Shown here one piece after another: positions 47,236 through 54,837 of a stretch of DNA of 64,000 nt. Source of the DNA: Flavobacterium sufflavum (GTDB lineage Bacteria; Bacteroidota; Bacteroidia; Flavobacteriales; Flavobacteriaceae); contig NZ_SACJ01000003.1 in assembly GCF_004016525.1 (NCBI RefSeq), positions 124,001-188,000 on the forward strand. The letters are read 5' to 3'. The position numbers were made by a program, and so were the translations under genes. A model generated the notes under the pieces. The model made no database searches, was not told the origin of the DNA, and saw only the letters and a program-made list of their open reading frames with translations. Every line of letters begins with the position of its first letter. The stretch's first letter is position 1.

Positions 47236-48177
47236 ATGACAATCACCCAACTTAAATATGTATTGGCAGTAGCCGAACACAAAAACTTTACTCTCGCTGC
47301 CGAAAAATGTTTTGTAACACAGCCTACTTTGAGTATGCAAATTCAAAAAATTGAAGAAGAACTTAATATTCAAATCTTCGATAGAACTAAAAAACCCATT
47401 CAACTGACTGATATTGGTCAAAAAATAGTTAACCAGGCCAAAAATATTGTCAACGAAGCCGATAGAATTCAAGATATTGTCGAACAACAGAAAGGATTCA
47501 TTGGTGGCGAATTTAGACTTGGTATCATCCCAACTATCATGCCTACTTTATTACCGATGTTTTTAAATAATTTCATCAAAAAACATCCTAAAGTAAAACT
47601 CATTATCGAAGAGTTAAATACCGAAGAGATTATCACCAAACTGAACAATGGTCATTTAGATGCCGCAATTGCTGCCACGCCGTTGATGGAAGAAAAAATC
47701 AAGGAAATTGTTTTATACTTTGAACCATTTGTAGCTTACATCCCTGAAAGCCACCAAAACTTTCAAAAAAAGGAGATTGAAGTAGCCGACTTAAACATTG
47801 ATGAAATTCTATTACTACAAGACGGACATTGTTTTAGAGATGGAATTTTAAATCTTTGTAAAAACAACACAAGACACGAAGGCAATCATTTTCAAATAGA
47901 AAGTGGTAGTTTTGAAACATTAATAAAACTTGCCGATGAAGGTTTAGGAACCACGCTTTTGCCTTATTTACACACTTTAGATTTAAAAGAATCTGACAAA
48001 ATTAAATTGCGCCATTTTACAGAACCAAAACCAGCCCGTGAAGTGAGTCTTATTTTTCCAAAAAGTGAATTAAAAATACAGATTATAGAAGCATTAAGAA
48101 GCACCATAGCCGGTGTAGTAAAAGGAGCTATTGTTTTTCAAAATGTAGAAATCATAAGTCCGCTGCAAAAAAAATAG
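47236..48177 (+). CDS. oxyR: Hydrogen-peroxide sensor OxyR (LysR family)
   Basis: 313 residues. N-terminal LysR winged HTH (MTITQLKYVLAVAEHKNFTLAAEKCFVTQPTLS by motif, about residues 1-60) and a periplasmic-binding-like sensor domain. In DGHCFRDGILNLC the cysteines fall at positions 199 and 208, the same numbers as the redox pair of E. coli OxyR, so peroxide sensing by a disulfide is expected. Probable targets include katG in this window. Monocistronic with a strong terminator. Confidence 0.94.
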   Translation: MTITQLKYVLAVAEHKNFTLAAEKCFVTQPTLSMQIQKIEEELNIQIFDRTKKPIQLTDIGQKIVNQAKNIVNEADRIQDIVEQQKGFIGGEFRLGIIPTIMPTLLPMFLNNFIKKHPKVKLIIEELNTEEIITKLNNGHLDAAIAATPLMEEKIKEIVLYFEPFVAYIPESHQNFQKKEIEVADLNIDEILLLQDGHCFRDGILNLCKNNTRHEGNHFQIESGSFETLIKLADEGLGTTLLPYLHTLDLKESDKIKLRHFTEPKPAREVSLIFPKSELKIQIIEALRSTIAGVVKGAIVFQNVEIISPLQKK

Positions 48178-48212
48178 AGTCAGGATTTTCTAAATTTCCT
48201 GACTCTATTTTT
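48175..48212. terminator. Terminator after oxyR
   Basis: TAGAGTCAGGA / TCCTGACTCTA followed by T5; it also lies just past the stop of the convergent small gene. Confidence 0.88.
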
Positions 48213-48216
48213 AAGA

Positions 48217-48417
48217 TTAATTTCTTTCCACTATAAAAAGACTTTTTTGCAATTCGGGTTTTTCTTTTGTAAAAAATAAAAGCCAGTTTCGAAGATGCTC
48301 TATTTCGTGAGGCAATAGATTCCTAACTGCTTTTTTAAGTTCTTTTACAAATAAATCAGGAGCAAAACTAACTCTTTCCAGTATTGACTTTGTGTAATCA
48401 TATATCATTCTTGGCAT
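48217..48417 (-). CDS. Small conserved protein, paralogue B
   Basis: 66 residues, no signal peptide, predicted all-helical. It shares about 38 of 65 positions, without gaps, with the gene at 48649-48846, including DYTKSILERVSF, LLP-E and EKPEL. Charged and small, so perhaps a regulator or binding protein; I recognise no family. It is the second of two tandem copies on the minus strand and has its own control region (231 bp). Confidence 0.82.
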   Translation of the reverse strand: MPRMIYDYTKSILERVSFAPDLFVKELKKAVRNLLPHEIEHLRNWLLFFTKEKPELQKSLFIVERN

Positions 48418-48474
48418 ATCTAATAATTTTAAAAGTTATTCTAAATAAAGTAGTGTAATTTACAAAAAATAAAT

Positions 48475-48562
48475 TTTAACTTACAACTCAAAAACCGTTA
48501 AAAAACACATAAAATCGGATTAAATACATTTCTTAAATAAAATTAAAAAATTTAACTTACAA
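48475..48562. repeat. Direct repeat TTTAACTTACAA upstream of paralogue B
   Basis: TTTAACTTACAA occurs at 48475-48486 and 48551-48562, 76 bp apart, in the gap between the two small paralogues. It may be a paired binding site; no ORF lies here. Confidence 0.45.
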
Positions 48563-48611
48563 AATTGATGTATTGTAAAATCTCTCTTTTATAATAGAAA
48601 AAATGTTTACC

Positions 48612-48648
48612 GCATAAAAAAAGGAATCTATTTTTAGATTCCTTTTCT
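48612..48648 (-). terminator. Terminator after small paralogue A
   Basis: AAAAGGAATCTA / TAGATTCCTTTT (48619-48630 with 48635-48646), T-rich on the minus strand. It separates the two paralogues transcriptionally. Confidence 0.85.
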
Positions 48649-48846
48649 TTAGATATTTACAATTAACAACGAAGGTTTTAACTCTGGTTTTTCTATTATA
48701 AAAGATGTCAACCACTCTTTTAACTGCTGTAATTCATAAGGTAAGAGTGCTTTTATGGCTTTTTCAAGTTCTTTACAGAAAAGAACAGGATCAAAACTAA
48801 CTCTTTCTAATATCGATTTGGTATAATCAAACATAATTTTTGACAT
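48649..48846 (-). CDS. Small conserved protein, paralogue A
   Basis: 65 residues, starting MSKIMFDYTKSILERVSF. It is the upstream member of a tandem duplication with the gene at 48217-48417 and aligns with it end to end. Helical, with a Leu-rich middle (CKELEKAIKALLPYELQQLKEW). No membrane segment, signal or metal motif. Function unknown; each copy has its own terminator, so dosage or regulation may differ. Confidence 0.82.
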   Translation of the reverse strand: MSKIMFDYTKSILERVSFDPVLFCKELEKAIKALLPYELQQLKEWLTSFIIEKPELKPSLLIVNI

Positions 48847-48988
48847 AATGGATCAATAGTTTTTAAGGTTAAACATCTTTTTCTTAGCGCTTTATAAAAG
48901 TAATAATTTTAAAAACACATTTTACACTTTAACGTTATTTTTCAATTATTATTATTTACGGACTAAAAAATAATGCTTTTCTAATTTT

Positions 48989-49648
48989 TTACTTAAAAGC
49001 TCTAAACATTTCTCTTTTTCCAGGAGGACCTTCCAGTTTTTCAACTCTAAATCCTACCTCAATCATACTTCGTTTTACTACTCCTCGGGCTGCATAAGTT
49101 ACTAAAACTCCGTTTTCTTTTAGAGCGTCGTACATTTTTTTAAAAATTTCTGTACTCCACAACTCGGGCTGAACTCTGTAACCAAAAGCATCAAAATAAA
49201 TCAAATCAAATTGTGCCACATCATCAATATCTTGAAAAAACTGTTGTCTTTTGGTTAACGAAAAAGAATCACTTAACATCATTTTTTCATTCCAATTGAA
49301 TTTGTGCATTTTTTCAAATATTTCCAATTGACTTTGAGCATTTAATTCATCTACATAATTCATAGACAAAATTTCCTCGGCTGCAACCGGATAAGCCTCT
49401 ACTCCAACATAATTAATGGTTTGCCCCATTGTTTGAGCTTCTAAAAAACTAATAAAAGCATTAAGTCCTGTACCAAAACCAATTTCTAAAATAGAAAGGG
49501 TTTTATCTTTAAATAACGAAAGTCCATTCTTGATAAAAACATGTTTGGCTTCTTGAATAGCTCCGTGTTTTGAATGATAACTCTCATTCCATTCTTCCAA
49601 ATGAATTGTTGTAGAACCGTCCTTAGTCTGTATTATTTCTCTTTTCAA
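48989..49648 (-). CDS. mnmD: tRNA 5-methylaminomethyl-2-thiouridine methyltransferase MnmD
   Basis: 219 residues, the stand-alone methyltransferase half of MnmC. SAM-binding motif LEIGFGTGLNAF; family motif YFDAFGYRVQPELWS; late GVLVTYAARGVVKRSM and GPPGKREMFRA. It finishes mnm5s2U at the wobble position of certain tRNAs. The FAD-dependent MnmC oxidase domain is absent, as is usual in Bacteroidetes. Own promoter at 49688-49714. Confidence 0.92.
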   Translation of the reverse strand: MKREIIQTKDGSTTIHLEEWNESYHSKHGAIQEAKHVFIKNGLSLFKDKTLSILEIGFGTGLNAFISFLEAQTMGQTINYVGVEAYPVAAEEILSMNYVDELNAQSQLEIFEKMHKFNWNEKMMLSDSFSLTKRQQFFQDIDDVAQFDLIYFDAFGYRVQPELWSTEIFKKMYDALKENGVLVTYAARGVVKRSMIEVGFRVEKLEGPPGKREMFRAFK

Positions 49649-49687
49649 TTTTCTTTACTATTTTTTGAATCTGCATTAAACAGTGAC

Positions 49688-49714
49688 CAAATTTACTCAA
49701 AAAGAGGCATACAA
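49688..49714 (-). promoter_or_regulatory. Promoter of mnmD
   Basis: Minus strand TTG (49714-49712), 16 nt, TAAATTTG (49695-49688); the start codon is 40 bp further on. Confidence 0.6.
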
Positions 49715-49851
49715 AATTTCAAAAAACTTTGATTTATTGCATATTTCATATAAAAGATTGTATTTTTTTTTATTTTTTTTTGAATATGAGAAAATCCTAT
49801 TCAATAGTAACAATTATTAAAGTTTTAGCAAGTTTTTTGTCCTTTTTTATT

Positions 49852-49860
49852 TAATTTTGC
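49852..49860 (+). promoter_or_regulatory. -7 element of ilvE
   Basis: TAATTTTGC, a perfect match to TANNTTTGC, giving a leader of about 80 nt before the ATG at 49946. The TTG at 49837 is only 12 nt upstream, short of normal spacing. Confidence 0.55.
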
Positions 49861-49945
49861 AGGAATCAAAGTTTAGTTCATCATAAAGTGAAATTTTATA
49901 CTTAAGCTTCATTTATACATTCAAAAAAATAAAAAACATATTATT

Positions 49946-51013
49946 ATGAGTACAACTCAAGCCAACAAAATTGAAATTATAAAAGCACCTAAAACGAAAA
50001 TTAACGAAGTAGATTTTGACAACATAAATTTTGGTTCTGTTTTTACTGATCATTTATTTGAATGTGATTTTAAAAATGGAGAATGGCAAAACCCAACAAT
50101 CAAGCCTTATGCTCCTTTTATGATGGATCCATCATCAAGAGTTTTTCACTATGGCCAAGCCATTTTTGAAGGAATGAAGGCTTATAAAGATGATAATGAC
50201 GACATCTGGCTTTTTAGACCTGATGAAAATATAAAACGTTTTAACAGCTCAGCTGTTAGAATGGCAATGCCTGAAGTTCCTGAGGCATTATTCACAGAAG
50301 GACTTAACCAATTATTAAAATTAGACGAAGCCTGGATTAAAAAAGGTCTAGGAAACACTTTGTATATACGTCCTTTTATGATTGCAACTGGTTTTGGAGT
50401 TGTAGCTAATCCTTCTGACGAATATAAATTCATGATTATCCTATCACCTGCTAAAGCATATTATTCAGGAGAAGTTAAGGTACTTATTGCTGAGCATTAC
50501 AGTAGAGCTGCCAATGGTGGTATTGGAGCTGCTAAAACAGCCGGAAATTATGCCGGACAATTCTACCCTACTAGCTTGGCTAACAAAGAAGGTTTCCAAC
50601 AAATCATCTGGACTGACGATGCAACGCATACTAAGCTAGAAGAAGCAGGAACAATGAATGTATTCTTTAGAATCAATGATACTTTAGTAACTGCTCCTAC
50701 AAGTGAAAGAATTTTAGACGGTGTTACCAGAAAAAGTCTTATTGACATGGCTAAAAGAGAAGGAATCGCTATTGAAGAGCGTCCGGTTCTTGTTTCTGAA
50801 TTGATTGAAGGAATTAAAAATGGTAGCTTAAAAGAAATTTTTGGTGCAGGAACTGCTGCTGTAGTTAGTCCTATAAAAGGATTTGCATACAAAGACGAAT
50901 ATTATGAATTACCTAAAATAGAAGATTCTATTGCATTACAATTGAAAGAAAAATTGACAAACATTCAACACAAATTAGCAGAAGACACTTTTGGTTGGAC
51001 TGTAAAAATATAA
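49946..51013 (+). CDS. ilvE: Branched-chain amino acid aminotransferase
   Basis: 355 residues, fold-type IV PLP enzyme of the longer (BCAT2-like) branch. The Schiff-base lysine is Lys197 (GAAKTAGNYAG); FHYGQAIFEGMKAY and EEAGTMNVFF are further signatures. It makes or degrades Leu, Ile and Val by transamination with glutamate. Monocistronic, far from other ilv genes in this window. Confidence 0.96.
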   Translation: MSTTQANKIEIIKAPKTKINEVDFDNINFGSVFTDHLFECDFKNGEWQNPTIKPYAPFMMDPSSRVFHYGQAIFEGMKAYKDDNDDIWLFRPDENIKRFNSSAVRMAMPEVPEALFTEGLNQLLKLDEAWIKKGLGNTLYIRPFMIATGFGVVANPSDEYKFMIILSPAKAYYSGEVKVLIAEHYSRAANGGIGAAKTAGNYAGQFYPTSLANKEGFQQIIWTDDATHTKLEEAGTMNVFFRINDTLVTAPTSERILDGVTRKSLIDMAKREGIAIEERPVLVSELIEGIKNGSLKEIFGAGTAAVVSPIKGFAYKDEYYELPKIEDSIALQLKEKLTNIQHKLAEDTFGWTVKI

Positions 51014-51035
51014 TTTCCTTATTTTAAGAATAAAG

Positions 51036-51071
51036 AAAAAGGCGATTTTCAAATTGAAAATCGCCTTTTTT
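51036..51071. terminator. Bidirectional terminator
   Basis: AAAAAGGCGATTTTC / GAAAATCGCCTTTTT between the convergent ilvE and MazG-like genes. Confidence 0.92.
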
Positions 51072-51088
51072 AGTACTGCTTATTTCTA

Positions 51089-51478
51089 TTAGAAATTATC
51101 TAATATTTTTGAGAAATCAGGTTTAAAATAATTAGGCCCTTTCATCACTTTTCCATCTTCACGGTAAATAGGTTTTCCATCTTCACCCAGCTTACTCATA
51201 TTGCTTCTTTGAATTTCATCAAAAACAGCTTCAATTTTGTCCTGAAGTCCGTGCTCAATGATTGTTCCGCACAAAATATACATCATGTCTCCCAAAGCAT
51301 CAGCAATTTCAACCAAATCATTATTCTTAACTGCTTCCAGATATTCTTCGTTTTCTTCTTTCATTAAATGATAACGAAGTGTGTTTTTTGTCTCTCCTAA
51401 GTCGGCAATAGGATTTTCACTATGTCCTATGCCAAATGCTCTATGAAATTCCTTAACAGAATTGATTTGCTTTTGCAT
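51089..51478 (-). CDS. MazG-like nucleotide pyrophosphohydrolase
   Basis: 129 residues. The all-alpha NTP-PPase metal site is seen as KEENEEYLEAV (EExxE) and EIADALGDMMYI (ExxD), so it probably hydrolyses a nucleoside triphosphate or similar to the monophosphate and pyrophosphate. Single-domain, of the phosphoribosyl-ATP-pyrophosphohydrolase-like subgroup. Cytoplasmic. The exact substrate is unknown; house-cleaning of damaged dNTPs is common for the superfamily. Confidence 0.88.
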   Translation of the reverse strand: MQKQINSVKEFHRAFGIGHSENPIADLGETKNTLRYHLMKEENEEYLEAVKNNDLVEIADALGDMMYILCGTIIEHGLQDKIEAVFDEIQRSNMSKLGEDGKPIYREDGKVMKGPNYFKPDFSKILDNF

Positions 51479-51533
51479 AAATTATTATTGATTAAATGAA
51501 ACGCAAATTAGTAACTAATCCTAAACATTTGAC

Positions 51534-51542
51534 TATTTTTGC
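51534..51542 (+). promoter_or_regulatory. -7 element of the 62-residue membrane protein gene
   Basis: TATTTTTGC, 17 bp before the ATG, matching TANNTTTGC. Confidence 0.5.
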
Positions 51543-51559
51543 AATAAATTTTTAAAATT

Positions 51560-51748
51560 ATGTTTAGCCAAGGACAATTATTATTTGCACTATGTTTTAT
51601 TATAGCTTTTGTGATCGTCATGATTATTTCTTACAGAAAAGACATCAAAACACACAAGATATTTTACAAAGGAAATTATAAAATCTTAATTGGGTTCTTT
51701 ATTTTTATTGCAATTTTATTCCTGATAAAAATATTTTTCAAACATTAA
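51560..51748 (+). CDS. Small two-helix membrane protein
   Basis: 62 residues. Two hydrophobic helices (about residues 7-24 and 43-59) separated by a basic loop (YRKDIKTHKIFYKGNYK). No family recognised. Divergent from the MazG-like gene, with a -7 element in the 81-bp gap. Confidence 0.75.
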   Translation: MFSQGQLLFALCFIIAFVIVMIISYRKDIKTHKIFYKGNYKILIGFFIFIAILFLIKIFFKH

Positions 51749-52011
51749 TTAAAATGCTTTGGGACTCAAAAAAAACAAACTACAACACGATTAACCAAAA
51801 ACACAATACCCACAAAAACAATCAGTTAATTTTAAAAACAACCGTTTTTACTATTATTTTTTTCTTTAATTAATTACAAGCTTTAATTTAGAAATATTGA
51901 AGAATTCTTTTCTATTTCGACAATAAAACACCTCATTTTATAATTTTTGCGCTCATAGCTTCGAATATTGATAAAATTTCTAACTTTACAACAGAAAATA
52001 ATCAATTTACT

Positions 52012-53130
52012 ATGAGAATTTTAAAATATATCTTTCTTTTATTTTTACTTAGCTTAGTCGCATTATCTATATTCGTTGCTACACAAAAAGGGGATTACCT
52101 TGTAGAAAGAAGTAAGATTATTAATTCTCCCCGATCTTCGGTTTATAATTATATCAATGATTACAGAAACTGGAGTGATTTTGGTTCATGGACAACTGAA
52201 GATCCTGAAATAAAAGTGAACTACGCACAAAACACTATTGGCAAAGGAGCTTCGTATTCCTGGGAAGGAAAAGACGGCAGTGGCGAAATGCATACTATCA
52301 GAGTCATAGAAAACGATAGTATTGTACAATCAATGGAATTTGAAGGAACTGACTCTACTGTTTTTTGGCATTTTAAAGATACTGTTGGCGGAACCAAAGT
52401 AAGCTGGAAAACCAAAGGAAAAATGGGCTTTTTCTTTAAAATTTATTCCGCTTTAAATGGTGGTGTCGATAAAGTAATTGGAACTATTTACGAAAAAAGC
52501 TTGGTTAACCTTGACAAAGCGTTAGACTATGAAATAAACACCTTTTCGACTGTTAATAATGGGACAGTTCAAAAACCCGTTATGAATTATATAGGGCAAA
52601 CTTTCACCAGTGAGTTAGTCAAAGTCAATAAAAACTTCAAAATTGTAATTCCTAAACTGACTACTTTTTGCAAAAAAAATAATATTGTAATTAGCGGAAA
52701 ACCTTTTATCATTTACCACACTTATGATACCGCAAAGGGACTTGCTAAAATCACTATAGGTATTGCCATTAGAGATGCTATCTTTTTTAGTGCAGGAAGC
52801 GAAATTATATCAGGAAAACTGGAAGCCTTTGAAGGTGCCAAAACAACATTGACCGGAGACTATTCGCACCTAAAAACAGCTTACGCTAAAACTGTCGCTT
52901 ATTTAAATCAAAATAAACTAACTCCAAATCCTATTTTTTCACATTTAGAAATTTATACTTCAGGTAAAAATGAAATTAAAAATACATCTAAATGGGTTAC
53001 GGAAGTTTATATTCCTATTGTACCAAAAGTAGTTCCCCAAGAAAAAACATACTATCCGGCAACAGCAGTAGAGAAAAACAATCCTACTGAAGAATCCAAA
53101 CCAAAAGCAGAGGAAGAATCAGAATTTTAA
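52012..53130 (+). CDS. SRPBCC domain protein with C-terminal GyrI-like effector-binding domain
   Basis: 372 residues. An N-terminal membrane-anchoring helix (residues 5-24) is followed by an SRPBCC/polyketide-cyclase-like domain (VERSKIINSPRSSVYNYINDYRNWSDFGSW...). A second domain from about residue 195 (GQTFTSELVKVNKNFKIVIPKL...) resembles the GyrI/AraC effector-binding fold. The tail is Glu/Lys/Pro-rich. Both folds bind small hydrophobic ligands; fused here without a DNA-binding domain. It precedes the ECF sigma gene by 61 bp, but a functional link is not shown. Confidence 0.83.
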   Translation: MRILKYIFLLFLLSLVALSIFVATQKGDYLVERSKIINSPRSSVYNYINDYRNWSDFGSWTTEDPEIKVNYAQNTIGKGASYSWEGKDGSGEMHTIRVIENDSIVQSMEFEGTDSTVFWHFKDTVGGTKVSWKTKGKMGFFFKIYSALNGGVDKVIGTIYEKSLVNLDKALDYEINTFSTVNNGTVQKPVMNYIGQTFTSELVKVNKNFKIVIPKLTTFCKKNNIVISGKPFIIYHTYDTAKGLAKITIGIAIRDAIFFSAGSEIISGKLEAFEGAKTTLTGDYSHLKTAYAKTVAYLNQNKLTPNPIFSHLEIYTSGKNEIKNTSKWVTEVYIPIVPKVVPQEKTYYPATAVEKNNPTEESKPKAEEESEF

Positions 53131-53191
53131 AAAATTTCTTTTCGTCCATTAAACCATATCACAACTTTTACATCTAATTCAATAAAAGACT

Positions 53192-53734
53192 TTGCTGGAC
53201 GAAAAGGAATTCATACAACAGTTATTAAATCCGAAAACGCAAAACGATGCTTTTCAAAAGCTGTTGCATACCTATCAAAAGCCGCTGTATAATCACATTC
53301 GAAACATTGTTTTGGATCATGATGATACTGCCGATGTTTTACAAAATACCTTTATCAAAGTTTTTCAAAATCTTAAAAATTTTAAAGGCGAAAGCAAATT
53401 ATTTTCCTGGATGTACCGCATTGCCACTAATGAAGCCCTGACTTTTTTAAATCAAAAAGCAAAAAAAAGCGGAATTTCATCCGAAACCTTACAAAGTAAA
53501 GCAATAGACAATCTTAAAGCTGATGTTTATTTTGATGGAAACGATATTCAAATTGCATTACACAAAGCCATTGCAACACTTCCTGAAAAACAACAATTAG
53601 TATTTAAAATGAAATATTTTGAAGAATTAAAATATGAAGAAATCTCAGAGATTCTAGGGACATCAGTTGGTGCGCTGAAAGCCTCTTATCATCATGCAGT
53701 AAAAAAAATAGAAGCACTTTTAACAACAAATTAA
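53192..53734 (+). CDS. ECF RNA polymerase sigma factor
   Basis: 180 residues with regions 2 and 4 only. Region 2: LYNHIRNIVLDHDDTADVLQNTFIKVFQNLKNF and SWMYRIATNEAL. Region 4: LPEKQQLVFKMKYFEELKYEEISEILGTSVGALKASYHHAVKKI by motif. The reading frame has no early ATG, so it starts at the TTG at 53192. It heads a three-gene operon with a membrane protein (33 bp gap) and a Spy-like protein (16 bp gap), the classical sigma/anti-sigma/sensor layout of Bacteroidetes. Confidence 0.93.
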   Translation: MLDEKEFIQQLLNPKTQNDAFQKLLHTYQKPLYNHIRNIVLDHDDTADVLQNTFIKVFQNLKNFKGESKLFSWMYRIATNEALTFLNQKAKKSGISSETLQSKAIDNLKADVYFDGNDIQIALHKAIATLPEKQQLVFKMKYFEELKYEEISEILGTSVGALKASYHHAVKKIEALLTTN

Positions 53735-53767
53735 ACCTTTTACATTTCATTTAGTCTAATAGATATC

Positions 53768-54190
53768 ATGAAAGAATTTAAATTAAATACAATCCCTAAA
53801 ATTGAATCTGGATTCAAAACTCCCGAAGACGATTTTTTTGAAAAGTTTTCAGCGAATCTAATAGAACAATTGCCTAAAAACGAACCAAAAACAATTTCGC
53901 TATTCCAGAAAAAGAAAGCAATCATTATGATGGTTGCCGCTATTTTTGTTCTGGCTTTACTTATCCCTTCTATAATTAATAATGCGAGCCGTTCAAACGA
54001 ATTAGATCCGGTAACTTTAGAAAATTACTTAAGTTATCAGTCTAATATGAATCAATATGATTTAATAAATGTACTGGACGAAGAGGATATTAACGACATC
54101 AGCAGTACTACTAATATCGCTTTAGAAGACAAAACTATCGAGGATATTTTAATCAGCAACAACAATTTAGAACATTACATCATAGAATAA
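53768..54190 (+). CDS. Putative anti-sigma protein (single-pass membrane)
   Basis: 140 residues. The N-terminal 50 residues are cytoplasmic and charged (KLNTIPKIESGFKTPEDDFFEKF), followed by one transmembrane helix (about residues 52-70) and an acidic periplasmic tail (LDEEDINDISS, EDKTIEDIL). The topology and position behind an ECF sigma gene suggest an anti-sigma factor, but no zinc-binding anti-sigma (ZAS) motif is present, so this rests on context. Confidence 0.75.
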   Translation: MKEFKLNTIPKIESGFKTPEDDFFEKFSANLIEQLPKNEPKTISLFQKKKAIIMMVAAIFVLALLIPSIINNASRSNELDPVTLENYLSYQSNMNQYDLINVLDEEDINDISSTTNIALEDKTIEDILISNNNLEHYIIE

Positions 54191-54206
54191 TATAAAAAAA
54201 CGGAAG

Positions 54207-54668
54207 ATGAATTTTAGAAAAATCCTAGCCTTACTACTACTATTATTTACTTGTAGCTTTCATGCTCAAGAAAACATAAACGATAAAAAAGAGCAAATCA
54301 GAGCTTTAAAAGTAGCTTTTTTAACCACCGAACTTGATTTGAGCTCTCAGGAATCTGAAAAATTCTGGCCACTTTACAATGCTTATGACAATAAACAATT
54401 TGAAATAAGACATGAAAAAATGAAAGCCTATAAAAGTAAATTCAGTGATGATGCACTTAGCAAAATGAACGAAAGAGATGCTGCTATGTTACTTTCGCAA
54501 ATGGAAGCCTCTGAAGAAGAATTATTTTTATTGCGAAAAAAATTCAGTAAAAGTTTGAGAAGCATTTTACCGGCAATAAAAATCATCAAATTAAAAAAAG
54601 CTGAAGATGATTTTAATCGAAAATTACTCCAACAATATGGAGACAGAGGTAAAAGAAGAGATAAATAA
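54207..54668 (+). CDS. Spy-like periplasmic protein, sensor of ECF sigma type
   Basis: 153 residues. Signal peptide (ends CSFHAQ), then an all-helical basic domain: LTTELDLSSQESEKFWPLYNAYDNKQ by motif, a repeated 'L-x2-QE-x2-KFWPLY' style similar to Spy/CpxP and to proteins labelled sensor of ECF-type sigma factor in Flavobacteria. Basic tail (GDRGKRRDK). It probably monitors envelope stress with the anti-sigma protein encoded upstream. The last gene of the operon, followed by a terminator. Confidence 0.83.
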   Translation: MNFRKILALLLLLFTCSFHAQENINDKKEQIRALKVAFLTTELDLSSQESEKFWPLYNAYDNKQFEIRHEKMKAYKSKFSDDALSKMNERDAAMLLSQMEASEEELFLLRKKFSKSLRSILPAIKIIKLKKAEDDFNRKLLQQYGDRGKRRDK

Positions 54669-54683
54669 TACAACAGTAAACAG

Positions 54684-54716
54684 AGCCGTTTCATTTTTTA
54701 ATGAAACGGCTTTTTT
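54684..54716 (+). terminator. Terminator of the ECF sigma operon
   Basis: GCCGTTTCATT / AATGAAACGGC followed by six T. Confidence 0.92.
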
Positions 54717-54787
54717 CATTATACTATAAGCTGTTTTTATACGTTTTTAAACTGCATATCACAACTCCAAAAAGCCTCTTTAATTAA

Positions 54788-54804
54788 TTGGCACAGTAAT
54801 TGGA
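54788..54804 (+). promoter_or_regulatory. Sigma-54-like -24/-12 promoter
   Basis: TTGGCACAGTAATTGGA matches the sigma-54 consensus YTGGCACR-N4-TTGCW with exact spacing and one mismatch in the -12 box (TTGG for TTGC). It lies 33 bp before the ATG of the Asn-rich exported protein gene, a suitable distance. Confidence 0.55.
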
Positions 54805-54837
54805 TATCGCAAATTATAATATAAAAAAACAGTCACC

